A DNA stretch of 64,000 nucleotides. Source: Salinivenus lutea (GTDB lineage Bacteria; Bacteroidota; Rhodothermia; Rhodothermales; Salinibacteraceae). A program made the position numbers and the translations under genes. Shown in pieces: positions 44,085-53,546 of this stretch. The stretch spans positions 1-64,000 of the forward strand of contig NCRC01000016.1 in NCBI GenBank assembly GCA_002894685.1. Direction: 5' to 3'. Numbering within the stretch: the stretch's first letter is position 1; every line of letters begins with the position of its first letter. The notes beneath the pieces are model-generated. The model had not been told where the DNA came from. It made no database searches and was given only the letters and a program-made list of their open reading frames with translations.

Positions 44085-45323
44085 TCAACGCCCCTGTTCG
44101 CGGCGTGCGAGGTCGAGGGCGGCGCTCGCGAACAGCTCCTTGTTTAGGGTGCGGTCTTCCACGTACTGGCGGCGGACCGCCCGGCTCTGCGTCGCGTCGG
44201 CGTACCCGATCCAGACCGTGCCCACGGGCTTCTCGGGCGTGCCGCCGGTGGGGCCGGCAACGCCGGTGGTCGCCACCCCCACGTCGGCGTCGAGCACCCG
44301 ACGCACGCCCTCGGCCATCTGCACCGCAACCGCCTCGCTCACCGCCCCGTCGGTCCGAAGGGCCTCGGCCCCGACGTCCAGCACGTCCTGCTTCACGCGG
44401 TTGGCGTAGGCCACGACACTGCCGACGTAGTAGTCCGACGACCCGCTGACCCCAGTCAGGCGGTGTCCGATGAGTCCCCCGGTTGCACTCTCCGCGCTGG
44501 CGATCGTCCGCCCCTCGGCCCGCAGGTGGTCGCCGAGCACCTCTTCCAGGGTCACGTCCCCCTCCCCGATGACGTGCTCCCCGGCCCGCTCGCGGATGTG
44601 GGCCTCCAGCCGGTCGAGGCGCGTCTCGGCGTTCGGCTCCCCATTCGTCGTGGCCGTGAGGCGGAGACGCACGCCGCTGGTCGACGGAAGGTACGCCAGG
44701 TGGGTGTGCACGTCGAGCACGTCGTCGAGGGCGCCGAGGCGCTCCTGCAGCGACGACTCGCCGATGCCCGACGTAACGAGGGTTCGGTGGATAACTTCGT
44801 GGAGGTCCGTCTGCGCGTCGAGGCGGGGCCGCACCGCCGCCCGAAAAATCCCTTTCATTTCCTGCGGAATCCCGGGCAGCACGGCCAGGAGCCGATCCGC
44901 GTCCTCGTGCCACAGGCCTACGGCCGCCCCCACCGGGTTGTCCAACACATCAAACCCCTCGGGCACCTGCGCGAGCTTGGCCGCCGCCTCGGGCATCTGA
45001 CGGTTGCGATGTTCGTAGTAGCGCCGGATGCGAGCAAAGATCTCGTCGTCCGAATGCAACGGGGCCTCAAAATACTCGGCGACCGCCTCTCGCGTGAGGT
45101 CATCGTGGGTGGGCCCGAGCCCCCCGGTCACAATGACCAGCCGGGACGTCCGGTACGCCCGGTCCATCTCCGACTGAATGGCCGAGGCATCGTCCCCGAC
45201 CGTCACGGTTCGCTCCATCGTCACCCCCATCTGACTCAGCTCCTCCCCCAGCCACGCGGCATTGGTGTTGGTGGTCTGGCCGATGAGCAATTCGTCGCCG
45301 ATGGTGAGCAGTTGTGCTCTCAT
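44085..45323 (-). CDS. cinA: CinA-family protein (CinA/PncC)
   Basis: 412 residues: N-terminal MoaB-like domain (LTIGDELLIGQTTNTNAAWLG and TGGLGPTHDDLT) with ADP-ribose/NMN-linked pyrophosphatase potential, then C-terminal PncC-type NMN deamidase domain (SAESATGGLIGHRLTGVSGSSD, about 280, and GVATTGVAGPTGGTPEKPVGTVW). NMN recycling is the established role of the C-terminal domain; competence link is historical. Starts 37 bases after pyrE. Confidence 0.95.
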   Translation of the reverse strand: MRAQLLTIGDELLIGQTTNTNAAWLGEELSQMGVTMERTVTVGDDASAIQSEMDRAYRTSRLVIVTGGLGPTHDDLTREAVAEYFEAPLHSDDEIFARIRRYYEHRNRQMPEAAAKLAQVPEGFDVLDNPVGAAVGLWHEDADRLLAVLPGIPQEMKGIFRAAVRPRLDAQTDLHEVIHRTLVTSGIGESSLQERLGALDDVLDVHTHLAYLPSTSGVRLRLTATTNGEPNAETRLDRLEAHIRERAGEHVIGEGDVTLEEVLGDHLRAEGRTIASAESATGGLIGHRLTGVSGSSDYYVGSVVAYANRVKQDVLDVGAEALRTDGAVSEAVAVQMAEGVRRVLDADVGVATTGVAGPTGGTPEKPVGTVWIGYADATQSRAVRRQYVEDRTLNKELFASAALDLARREQGR

Positions 45324-45360
45324 GAGTGCGCAGGGTGTCCCGAGTACAGTGTGAAGGAAA

Positions 45361-46062
45361 TCAGTCGAGGGGGGCGCCGCCCCGGGCCTCGGACCAGGCC
45401 GACGGGTCGGCGTGCCAATCGTGCAGGACGGCGTGTGCGTCGTCGGTCAGCGCCCCCGTCCGACGGGCCTCGTCCACGAGCGTCGCAAAGTCGCAAAGCA
45501 CAAAAAGCGGCGTGCCCGCCGCCCGAAAGGCCGACGTGGCCGCCGCCAGCTGGTAGGTAAAAATCGACAGCACGGCCGCCACCTCCATCCCGGCGGCCTC
45601 CAGGGCCGCCCCCGCCTCCAGCGCCGATCCGCCCGTCGACACCAGGTCCTCCACGACGATCACCGGTCGGTCCGTCGCCCGGGCCCCTTCGATCTGCCGT
45701 CCCGTGCCGTGCGCCTTGGCCGCGGAGCGGACATACGCCATCGGCTGATCGAGCGCCTCGGCCAGCCAGGCCGCGTGGGGAATCCCCGCCGTGGCCGTGC
45801 CGGCGATGGTTGCGGGCAGCCAGTCGCGGGCGGTCACCACGTCCGCAAAGCCGTCGCGCAGGGTGCGCCGAACCGGCGGGTGCGCGAGGGTGCGTCGGTT
45901 GTCGCAATACACCGGCGCCACGAGTCCCGAGGACCACGTAAACGGGTCGTCCGGCCGCAGGATCACCGCCCCGATGTCAAGGAGGTGGCGCGCCACCGTG
46001 CGGGCCCCCTCCGGGTCGGAGACGACGTGGACGGGCGCATCCGGGGACGACGGGTCGGGCAC
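45361..46062 (-). CDS. pyrE: Orotate phosphoribosyltransferase
   Basis: Forms OMP from orotate and PRPP in de novo pyrimidine synthesis. 233 residues. PRPP loop PVIVVEDLVSTGGSALEAG (about 132-150), flexible loop region RSAAKAHGTGRQIEG (about 110) and CDNRRTLAHPPVR N-terminal segment are visible. The start at 46062 leaves a short Pro-rich N-terminus that is not conserved. Spacing to pgsA is 42 bases. Confidence 0.9.
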   Translation of the reverse strand: MPDPSSPDAPVHVVSDPEGARTVARHLLDIGAVILRPDDPFTWSSGLVAPVYCDNRRTLAHPPVRRTLRDGFADVVTARDWLPATIAGTATAGIPHAAWLAEALDQPMAYVRSAAKAHGTGRQIEGARATDRPVIVVEDLVSTGGSALEAGAALEAAGMEVAAVLSIFTYQLAAATSAFRAAGTPLFVLCDFATLVDEARRTGALTDDAHAVLHDWHADPSAWSEARGGAPLD

Positions 46063-46104
46063 GGGGACAAGAGCCGGTTGGGAACGGTGCGGACGAAGCG
46101 GACG

Positions 46105-46704
46105 CTACTTCTGGTGTTCGTGGACGGGCGCCACGAAATAGAGCGCCCCGGTTGCCACCGTCACGCCCACGACCACGGCCAGGGCGAGCCCCGGCAACAA
46201 GCTGTCCTGCAGGATCCAGGTCGCCCAGCCGCGCAGGGGCGGCGAGGCGTATGTCGCCGCGCGCAGCACAAGCACGCCAAACAAGAAGGCAAACTGGAGG
46301 AGCGTCTTGGCCTTGGCCACCCGGAAGGTCTGCAGCGTTCGGCCCCCGGCCTCCACCCAGGACCGCAGCCCCGTGACCATCAGGTCGCGGCCGGCAATCA
46401 CCGCCACCGCCCACCACGGAACGAGGCCCGGCGCCTGCAGCGCCAGCATGCCGAACGTGCCGAGCACCAGGATCTTGTCCGCCAGGGGATCAAGGTACTG
46501 CCCCAGGCGCGAGCGGACGCCGTAGCGCCGCGCGAGCACCCCATCGTAGTAGTCCGAGAGCGAAGCCAGCACAAAGAGGCCCACGGCACTCAGCTGGCCC
46601 GCGTGGCTCGGCACCGTGAGCAGAAGCAACAGCAGGGGCGTCGCCACGATCCGAGCAACCGTGAGCAGGTTGGGAAGGTACCGGTAGGCAGCAGACGTGT
46701 ACAT
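46105..46704 (-). CDS. pgsA: CDP-diacylglycerol-glycerol-3-phosphate 3-phosphatidyltransferase
   Basis: Makes phosphatidylglycerol phosphate at the inner membrane. CDP-alcohol phosphatidyltransferase motif D-x2-D-G-x2-A-R-x8-G-x3-D-x3-D is present: SDYYDGVLARRYGVRSRLGQYLDPLADK (split: SDYYDGVLARR, then GQYLDPLADK). 199 residues with four to six membrane helices. I use the ATG at 46704 (MYTSAAYRYLPNLLTVARI), since the upstream frame is not conserved. First gene of the minus-strand run. Confidence 0.92.
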   Translation of the reverse strand: MYTSAAYRYLPNLLTVARIVATPLLLLLLTVPSHAGQLSAVGLFVLASLSDYYDGVLARRYGVRSRLGQYLDPLADKILVLGTFGMLALQAPGLVPWWAVAVIAGRDLMVTGLRSWVEAGGRTLQTFRVAKAKTLLQFAFLFGVLVLRAATYASPPLRGWATWILQDSLLPGLALAVVVGVTVATGALYFVAPVHEHQK

Positions 46705-47052
46705 ACAGGAAGTGAGCGTAGTCCAAAACGGCGGCACGCGCAAAGTCAGCCGTCGATGTTGTACTAATTTCACGAGCAACACCGCCCGCAGTTGCATCGT
46801 CCCGCCCGGCAGCGTCATTCCTGCAAAGTTTTCAGATCCCAACCGTGCCAGTCCGCGGAACCCCAGGGGTCTGACAGATCCCCCTCCCCGTCCCGCCGGT
46901 CACTCTGCCAATGTGGCGGATCGCGGCGCCCCGCATCCCCCGCGGCACTGTTCTTGTAGCCCCCAGGGAGTGGCGACGTGGGAGCGACGCATTGCCTCCA
47001 ACCTGCCTTCGACGTTCGACAACTTTCCTGAATTAGAGCATACACGACACCT
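46705..47052. other. Intergenic region pgsA/dnaK
   Basis: 348 bases between divergent genes. A heat-shock promoter for dnaK is expected here. I looked for the CIRCE element (TTAGCACTC inverted repeat) and for a sigma-32 promoter and found neither convincingly. No ORF or RNA gene recognised. Confidence 0.4.
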
Positions 47053-49035
47053 ATGGGCAAGATTATTGGCATAGACCTCGGCACGACGAACTCCGTCGTG
47101 GCGGTGATGGAGGGCGGCGAGCCCAAAGTCATCGAAAACGCAGAAGGCGCACGCACGACGCCGTCCGTCGTCGCCTACAAAGACGATGGGGAGCGCCTCG
47201 TCGGCGCCCCGGCAAAGCGCCAGGCCATCACGAACCCCGAGAAGACGATCTCCTCGATCAAGCGGTTTATGGGCCGCTTCTACAACGAAGTGGGCGACGA
47301 GATTGAGGAGGTCCCCTACGAAATTGTGAAGGGCGACAACGACACGGCCCGCGTGCAGGTGGGCGACCGCCAGTACACGCCGCAGGAGATCTCGGCCATG
47401 GTGCTGCAGAAGCTGAAGCAGACCGCCGAGGACTACCTGGGCGAAGAGGTCACCGACGCGGTGATCACCGTCCCGGCCTACTTCAACGACGCGCAGCGCA
47501 AGGCCACGCAGGAGGCCGGCGAGATTGCGGGCCTCAACGTGCGCCGCATCATCAACGAGCCGACGGCGGCCTCTCTCGCCTACGGCCTCGACGATGAGGG
47601 CGAGCAGACGGTGGCCGTCTACGACCTCGGCGGCGGCACCTTCGACGTGTCCATTCTGGAGCTCGGCGACGGCGTCTTTGAGGTGAACGCCACCTACGGC
47701 GATACCCACCTGGGCGGCGACAACTTCGACAAGCGCCTCATCGACCACATTGCCGACGAGTTCAAGAAGGACTCGGGCATCGACCTCCGCAAGGACCCGA
47801 TGGCGCTTCAGCGCCTGAAGGAGGCCGCGGAGAAGGCGAAGATTGAGCTGTCGAGTGCCAAGACCACGACGATCAACCTGCCGTTCATCACGGCCACGGA
47901 CGACGGCCCGCAGCACCTGAACATGGACATCAACCGGGCCACGTTCGAGCAGCTGATCGACGACCTCGTGGAGAAAACCATTCCCCAGATGGAGAAGGCC
48001 CTGAACGACTCGGGCCACTCCAAGACCGACATCGACGAGATCATCCTGGTCGGGGGCTCCACGCGCGTCCCCCTCGTGCAGGAAACCGTGAAGGAGTTCT
48101 TCGGCAAGGACCCGAACAAGTCCGTGAACCCGGACGAGGTGGTGGCCGTCGGCGCCGCGGTCCAGGCCGGCGTGCTCAGTGGCGACGTCGACGACGTGCT
48201 GCTGCTCGACGTGACGCCGCTGGACCTCGGCATCGAGACCCTCGGCGGCGTGTCGACCACGCTCATCGAGGCCAACACCACCATTCCGACCAAAGAAAGC
48301 GAGGTGTTCTCCACCGCGGCCGACAACCAGACGTCGGTGGAGGTGCATGTCCTGCAGGGGAACCGCGAGATGGCGAAGGACAACCGCACCCTCGGCAAGT
48401 TCCACCTCGACGGCATCCCGCCCGCCCCGCGGGGCACGCCGCAGATTGAGGTGACGTTCGACATCAACGCGGACGGCATTCTCAACGTGTCCGCCGTCGA
48501 TAAGGACACCGGCAAGGAGCAGTCCATCCGTGTGGAGGCGGACAGCGGCCTCACCGAAGAGGAGATCGAGAAGATGCGCGAAGAGGCGGAGCAGCACGCC
48601 GAAGAGGACGAGAAGCGCAAGGAGCGCGCCGAGACGATCAACGAGGCCAACTCCATGGCCTACTCCGTGGAGCAGGGCCTTGAGGAGTACGGCGACAAGA
48701 TCTCCGACGACAAGCGGTCCGCCCTCGACGACGCGCTGGAGCGACTCAACAACGAACTCGAAACCGCCAGCGCGGACGAGGACATCACCGCCCTGGAGGA
48801 CGCGCTCGAGAACCTGAACGAGACGTGGTCCGAGGCCGGCGAGGACATCCGCGCCGCGCAGCAGGAGCAGGCCCAGGCCCAGCCGGGCGCGGGTGCGGCC
48901 GGAGGCCCTGCCGGAGCGGGCGCAGGTGCCGCGGCCGGAGCGGCCGGTGGCGGCGACGGCGCCGCTCAGGCCGACGACGACGAAGACGTACGCGACGCCG
49001 ACTACGAGGTCGTCGACGAAGGCGAAGACAAGTAA
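47053..49035 (+). CDS. dnaK: Chaperone DnaK (Hsp70)
   Basis: 660 residues. ATPase domain starts [17 protein letters not shown], with phosphate-2 motif [15 protein letters not shown] (about 195) and [10 protein letters not shown]; the substrate-binding domain follows, with the helical lid and a Gly/Ala-rich then acidic C-terminus ending EVVDEGEDK. Acts with DnaJ and GrpE, neither in this window. Isolated from grpE/dnaJ, so monocistronic; a strong terminator follows. Confidence 0.98.
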   Translation: MGKIIGIDLGTTNSVVAVMEGGEPKVIENAEGARTTPSVVAYKDDGERLVGAPAKRQAITNPEKTISSIKRFMGRFYNEVGDEIEEVPYEIVKGDNDTARVQVGDRQYTPQEISAMVLQKLKQTAEDYLGEEVTDAVITVPAYFNDAQRKATQEAGEIAGLNVRRIINEPTAASLAYGLDDEGEQTVAVYDLGGGTFDVSILELGDGVFEVNATYGDTHLGGDNFDKRLIDHIADEFKKDSGIDLRKDPMALQRLKEAAEKAKIELSSAKTTTINLPFITATDDGPQHLNMDINRATFEQLIDDLVEKTIPQMEKALNDSGHSKTDIDEIILVGGSTRVPLVQETVKEFFGKDPNKSVNPDEVVAVGAAVQAGVLSGDVDDVLLLDVTPLDLGIETLGGVSTTLIEANTTIPTKESEVFSTAADNQTSVEVHVLQGNREMAKDNRTLGKFHLDGIPPAPRGTPQIEVTFDINADGILNVSAVDKDTGKEQSIRVEADSGLTEEEIEKMREEAEQHAEEDEKRKERAETINEANSMAYSVEQGLEEYGDKISDDKRSALDDALERLNNELETASADEDITALEDALENLNETWSEAGEDIRAAQQEQAQAQPGAGAAGGPAGAGAGAAAGAAGGGDGAAQADDDEDVRDADYEVVDEGEDK

Positions 49036-49065
49036 CGCCTCTGCGTCCTCCCTCGTCGCATTCCG

Positions 49066-49106
49066 CCGCCCCGATCGGGTTCATGCCCGGTCGGGGCGGT
49101 TTTTTT
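49066..49106 (+). terminator. Intrinsic terminator after dnaK
   Basis: 14-bp arms (49066-49079 and 49086-49099) with one G-T pair and a six-base loop, followed by seven T. Between convergent dnaK and tatD. Confidence 0.95.
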
Positions 49107-49145
49107 GTGGAGTACGAATTGGAAACGAGGGGAGGCCCCTTGCTC

Positions 49146-49931
49146 TCATCGGCTCGGCAGGTCGTAGATGTCCCGTGCGTTCTCGGTCGTGACCCGTTCC
49201 ACCTCCTGCAGCGGCACCTCCTTCACCCGCGCCAGCTGGTCGGCCACGTGACGCACGTAGGCCGGCTCGTTGCGGTCGCCGCGGTTCGGTTCGGGGGCGA
49301 GGTAGGGGCTATCCGTCTCCACCACGATGTGCTCCAGCGGCACCTCCCGCACGTAGTCGTCCACCTCGCTATTCGAGAACGTCATGATGCCCCCGACGCC
49401 GACGTAGAAGCCCAGGTCCCAGGCCCGCTCGGCCACCGCGGGCGGGTCGACGTAGCAGTGCAGGATGCCCCGCATTCGCTCCGGGGCGTCGGTCCGCTCG
49501 CGCTCCTCCGCCAGGATGTCGAGGATGTCGTCCGTCGCCTCGCGGTTGTGTATGACGAGCGGAAGATCGGCCTCAATGGCGAGACGGATGTGTTTTCGGA
49601 AGAAGGCCTGCTGCCGGTCGTCGAACGAGCGGTCCCAGTAGTAGTCGAGGCCGCTCTCCCCCACCGCCACGATCGACGGGTGATCGCACCACTCCGCCAC
49701 GGTCTCGAGGTCCGCCTCCGTCGCCGCGTCCGTTTCGGACGGGTGCAGGCCCGTCATGGCGTAAAGCCCCGGGTGCTGATCGCAGAGGTCCACGGCCTGC
49801 TGAATCGAGGCGGTGCCGATGGCCGGCATCACGATGGTCTCAACCCCCGCGTCCCGGGCGCGGTGCAGGACCGCGTCCCGGTCGTCGTCAAACTGATCGA
49901 GGTAGAGGTGGGCGTGCGTATCGATGAGCAT
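49146..49931 (-). CDS. tatD: TatD-family metal-dependent DNase
   Basis: 261 residues from ATG 49931, which begins at the TatD metal motif IDTHAHLY. Further motifs: GLHPSE (about 69), GESGLDYYWD (about 96), VIHNREA (about 131), HCYVDPP and VETDSPYLAPEP (about 205). Metal-dependent 3'-5' DNase/hydrolase. Longer upstream frame is Arg/Pro-rich and rejected. Faces dnaK convergently. Confidence 0.95.
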   Translation of the reverse strand: MLIDTHAHLYLDQFDDDRDAVLHRARDAGVETIVMPAIGTASIQQAVDLCDQHPGLYAMTGLHPSETDAATEADLETVAEWCDHPSIVAVGESGLDYYWDRSFDDRQQAFFRKHIRLAIEADLPLVIHNREATDDILDILAEERERTDAPERMRGILHCYVDPPAVAERAWDLGFYVGVGGIMTFSNSEVDDYVREVPLEHIVVETDSPYLAPEPNRGDRNEPAYVRHVADQLARVKEVPLQEVERVTTENARDIYDLPSR

Positions 49932-50114
49932 GAGGCGGAGTTGGTTGAGAACCCAAAGGGGGGACGAACAGTAGGGTGCAGACGGTATCCGGGGGTGTAG
50001 CCGCCCCGGTCCGCCGCCGCATCGTCCGTGGCGACGGGCAGCGCTTATCAGAAGATCCCCCGGCCGCCCCAGAGATCGCATTGGTTGCCCTGATTTTCAC
50101 CCGCCCTCCCGTTC

Positions 50115-51401
50115 ATGATCGCAGGCCGACACCGACTCTGGTGCACGCTCCTCGCCGTGCTGCTCTGCGGACTGCTGGGCGGTACGGCCGGGGCACAGGG
50201 CACCGATACCACGGCCGTCCGGGTCCAGATCGAGCAGCAACAGGTCGTGGACGGGGCCACCTTCACGGTTGAAGAGGACCGCGTTGGGGTGCAAGTGCCC
50301 GGGGGCGGCACACCGGCCTTCACCCTGCGGCCCGGCGACTCGCTGGAGTTGGGGCGTCGTCGGAACGACGTGTACGTTCGGCACGGCGACCAGGGCCTGT
50401 ACGCGACCGCCCTCCACCTCACCCCGCTCAACGGGACGGCCTCCTGGTCCCTGGTCCCCGCGGACGGCGCTCGGCACACCTATACCGGCACGCTCCGCCT
50501 CTCCCCCGACACCACCGAGGGGCTCCTGCTCGTGAACCATGTGCCCCTGGAAGACTACGTGGCCAGCGTGGTGGCGAGCGAGTACGGATTGGAGGACGAT
50601 GCGGGGGCGAAGGCAATGGCGGTCGTCGCCCGCACCTACGGCCTCTTTGCGACGAAGAAGTTTGGGGCGGGGGTCGACCACGCCGACGGCACGCTGTCGC
50701 AAGTGTATGAGGGGGCCGACGTGGTGACCACCCGCGCCCGCCGCGCCACAGAAAGCACACGGGGACAGGTGCTCACCTACGACGGCCGGCCCATCCAGGC
50801 GGTCTACTTCTCCTCCAGCGGTGGGCACACGGCGGACAACGAGGACGTGTGGGAGGCCGAGGAGCCCCTCCCCTACCTGCGCGGCCGCCCCGACCCGTAC
50901 GACGAAGCGTCGCCACATCACAACTGGCGCGCTACGGTGGACCGCTCGGCCCTGTTGCGCGCCCTCACCCGCACTCGCGGCCGGTCGGTCGAAGGGTTTA
51001 CTCTCGGCGAACGGACATCGTACGGCCGCCTAAAAACAATGAATGTGATACATTCAGACGGCTCGCGGCACACCATGAACGCCAACGCGTTCCGGCTCGC
51101 GTTGAATCAACAACTGGAGGACGAACCGCTGAAAAGCACGTGGTTCGACGCCCGCCGCGAGGGCGGGACGTACGTGTTTGAGGGGCGAGGCTTCGGCCAC
51201 GGGGTCGGCCTCAGTCAGTGGGGCGCCCACGCGATGGCCGAAGAGGGACGTGGCTACCGGGAGATCCTCCAGTATTACTACACCGACGTCGCCATCCGTC
51301 GTCACGAAGGTACGGAGCTGGCCCCACCCGCCGCGCCGGTCGCCGAGTCGCCCGCCGTCTCCGCCCCGTCCGACTCTACCGCGGGCCGCATTGGCTGGTA
51401 A
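50115..51401 (+). CDS. SpoIID/LytB-domain secreted protein
   Basis: 428 residues with a signal peptide (LLAVLLCGLLGGTAGAQ). SpoIID domain: PLEDYVASVVASEYG (about 144), ATKKFGAG, YFSSSGGHTADNEDVW (about 235) and C-terminal GRGFGHGVGLSQWGAHAMAEEG (about 356-377, split as GFGHGVGLSQWGA). Family members cleave or remodel peptidoglycan (lytic transglycosylase in Bacillus). Pro/Ala-rich tail. Not a spore-former; this is a general cell-wall role. The TonB receptor starts 75 bases later. Confidence 0.9.
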   Translation: MIAGRHRLWCTLLAVLLCGLLGGTAGAQGTDTTAVRVQIEQQQVVDGATFTVEEDRVGVQVPGGGTPAFTLRPGDSLELGRRRNDVYVRHGDQGLYATALHLTPLNGTASWSLVPADGARHTYTGTLRLSPDTTEGLLLVNHVPLEDYVASVVASEYGLEDDAGAKAMAVVARTYGLFATKKFGAGVDHADGTLSQVYEGADVVTTRARRATESTRGQVLTYDGRPIQAVYFSSSGGHTADNEDVWEAEEPLPYLRGRPDPYDEASPHHNWRATVDRSALLRALTRTRGRSVEGFTLGERTSYGRLKTMNVIHSDGSRHTMNANAFRLALNQQLEDEPLKSTWFDARREGGTYVFEGRGFGHGVGLSQWGAHAMAEEGRGYREILQYYYTDVAIRRHEGTELAPPAAPVAESPAVSAPSDSTAGRIGW

Positions 51402-51476
51402 CCCCGGGCCGACGCCCCTCGCGTAGGGCCCCTCCTGCTCACGATCTCGTGTGATACTGCCTTCTTTGTACGCTGC

Positions 51477-53516
51477 ATGCGCTGTTGCACTTGGCTTCTC
51501 CCCCTCCTTCTGGCCTTCGTCGCCGGACCGGCCGCCGGGCAGGTGCCCGACTCCACCGCCGCGGATTCGTTCCGGGTCCAGCTCCCCGAGGTGACCGTCG
51601 AAGCGATGCGGGCAACGGAAACAGAAGCGTCCGCCCCCTTCGCCGTCACGGTAGCCAAGCGATCTCCCGAAGAAATCGACCTGACGCCAAACACTTCACT
51701 CGACGACGTACTGCGTCCGCTTCCCGGAATCTGGGTAAATGATCGCCACCACTTTGCCCTCGGCGAGCGCATCAGCGTGCGGGGGGTCGGCTACCGATCC
51801 AACTTTGGCGTGCGCGGCGTACAGGTGCTCTACGACGGCATCCCCCTCACCCTGCCCGACGGGCAGGCCTTCCTGGATGTTGTGGAGCCGGCCGTGCTGC
51901 GGCGCGTTGAGCTGGTCCGTTCTCCAGCCTCGGTGTTCTGGGGAAACGGCAGTGGCGGTGTGCTCTTTCTCTCTTCTCGGCCCCCATCCTCGGCCCCCAC
52001 ACTGAGGGCCCGCGTACAGGGCGGAAGCTTTGGCCAATGGCAGGGACTTCTTGAAAGCAGTGGCACCACTAGAGGATGGGACCTACACGGCTATGCGTCC
52101 GGAATCCGACAAGACGGCTACCGTGAGCACAGCCAGGGCTACCGGCTGCGGACGGGAATCAATGCTTCTCGCTCCCTCGGCCCAAAAACCTCTCTCCGAC
52201 TTGTGGCTGCCGCCGACGCGCAGGATACTGAGAACCCCAGCAGCCTCACCCGTAAACAGTTTCAGGCCGATCCCTCCCAGGCCCGACCCGACTTCCAGAA
52301 CATCAACGCCGGAAAAACGAGCGAGCAAGGGCAGTTCGGCGCGGCGATCGAACACGATCTCGGGGGGGCCACGATCGCTGGTTCTGGCTACTACGTGTAT
52401 CGCAACCTTGAAAACCCCCTTCCCTTCGGCTACGTCACATACGAGCGGCACAGCGGGGGCGGACGACTCACGGTCCGGCGAACGAGCGGGCGACTGGAAG
52501 GCGGCGCAGGAATCGACGCCGGGGTACAATCGGACGATCGGGCGGAATTCAATACGACCGAAAGCGGAACCCAGGGCAACGAGATCCAACTCGATCAGCG
52601 TGAGACCGTACTGAGCAGCTCTGCATTTGGGTACCTGCGGTTAAACGCCACCAACCGATTCGCGCTCACGGGCGGCCTGCGGGTAGACCGCATCCGGTTT
52701 GAGGCCGATGACCAATTCACGCAGGACGGGAATCAGTCGGGAACGCGTACTTTCTCGGCCCTAAGTCCCTCCCTAGGCGCTTCGTATGACACCGGCCCCG
52801 CACAGCTGTTTGCCCAGTACAGCACGGCCTTCGAGACCCCGACGGCCGCCGAGCTTTCAAATCGGCCCAGCGGTGGAGGCGGCTTCAACCAGCAAGTGGA
52901 ACCGCAACGGACCCGTGGATTCGAGGTCGGCACCCGTGGATTTCTCCCATCCGCCCGCCTCCAGTTCGACCTCACGCTGTTTCGCCTGGAGGTTGACGAA
53001 CTGATCTCTTCTTACGAGACGGAAAGCGGGCGTGAGGTGTACGACAACCTCGCCTCCAACGTCCACGACGGCATTGAGGCCAGCCTCACCTGGCAAGCTA
53101 CCGAACAGTTAGAAGTGGCGACCCGCTACACTGGAAGTCGGTTCGTCATCGAGGAATCAGACGCGGACTCGTCCCTGGCGGGGAATCAAGTACCTGGCAT
53201 TCCACCACGACAGGTATACCTGCATACCCAACTCAATCACCAAGGCTGGTGGGGCCGCCTCTCGGGCGAGATGGTCCCGAGTTACTATACCAACAACGAG
53301 AACGAGGCCGACACCCCTCGCTACGTACTGGTTGACTTTCGAATCGGCCATAAGGGGCTTGCACTCGGCCGTGCGACTGTAAAGCCCTTCGTCGCCATCG
53401 AAAACCTCTTGGACGAGCGGTATGCTAGTTCGGTTGTGGTGAACGCCTTCGGCGGTCGATACTACGAGCCCGGGCCGGCGCGGTCGTTCTCCCTCGGCGT
53501 GAATGTGGAGTGGTAG
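51477..53516 (+). CDS. TonB-dependent outer-membrane receptor
   Basis: 679 residues with a signal peptide (LLPLLLAFVAGPAAGQ). Plug domain begins LPEVTVEA and holds SVRGVGYRSNFGVRGVQVLYDG and SVFWGNGSGGVLFL; beta-barrel follows, ending with the aromatic-rich terminal strand SFSLGVNVEW. No carboxypeptidase-like N-terminal domain, so it is not of the SusC type. Lies convergent to a cobalamin adenosyltransferase and BtuD/FepC-like ATPase operon; B12 or siderophore uptake are both possible. Its G+C and codon use (about 57-62% in sampled lines) are lower than neighbours. Confidence 0.92.
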   Translation: MRCCTWLLPLLLAFVAGPAAGQVPDSTAADSFRVQLPEVTVEAMRATETEASAPFAVTVAKRSPEEIDLTPNTSLDDVLRPLPGIWVNDRHHFALGERISVRGVGYRSNFGVRGVQVLYDGIPLTLPDGQAFLDVVEPAVLRRVELVRSPASVFWGNGSGGVLFLSSRPPSSAPTLRARVQGGSFGQWQGLLESSGTTRGWDLHGYASGIRQDGYREHSQGYRLRTGINASRSLGPKTSLRLVAAADAQDTENPSSLTRKQFQADPSQARPDFQNINAGKTSEQGQFGAAIEHDLGGATIAGSGYYVYRNLENPLPFGYVTYERHSGGGRLTVRRTSGRLEGGAGIDAGVQSDDRAEFNTTESGTQGNEIQLDQRETVLSSSAFGYLRLNATNRFALTGGLRVDRIRFEADDQFTQDGNQSGTRTFSALSPSLGASYDTGPAQLFAQYSTAFETPTAAELSNRPSGGGGFNQQVEPQRTRGFEVGTRGFLPSARLQFDLTLFRLEVDELISSYETESGREVYDNLASNVHDGIEASLTWQATEQLEVATRYTGSRFVIEESDADSSLAGNQVPGIPPRQVYLHTQLNHQGWWGRLSGEMVPSYYTNNENEADTPRYVLVDFRIGHKGLALGRATVKPFVAIENLLDERYASSVVVNAFGGRYYEPGPARSFSLGVNVEW

Positions 53517-53546
53517 CACATCGCGCCTACACAGTCCGCGGACCGC

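Noticed and set aside
46705-47052. CIRCE or sigma-32-type heat-shock element before dnaK
   Set aside because: I found no TTAGCACTC-type inverted repeat and no convincing heat-shock promoter in the 348 bases.
51402-51476. Cobalamin riboswitch before the TonB receptor
   Set aside because: The gap is only 75 bases and lacks the B12-box and the GGGAA/GGTG core.
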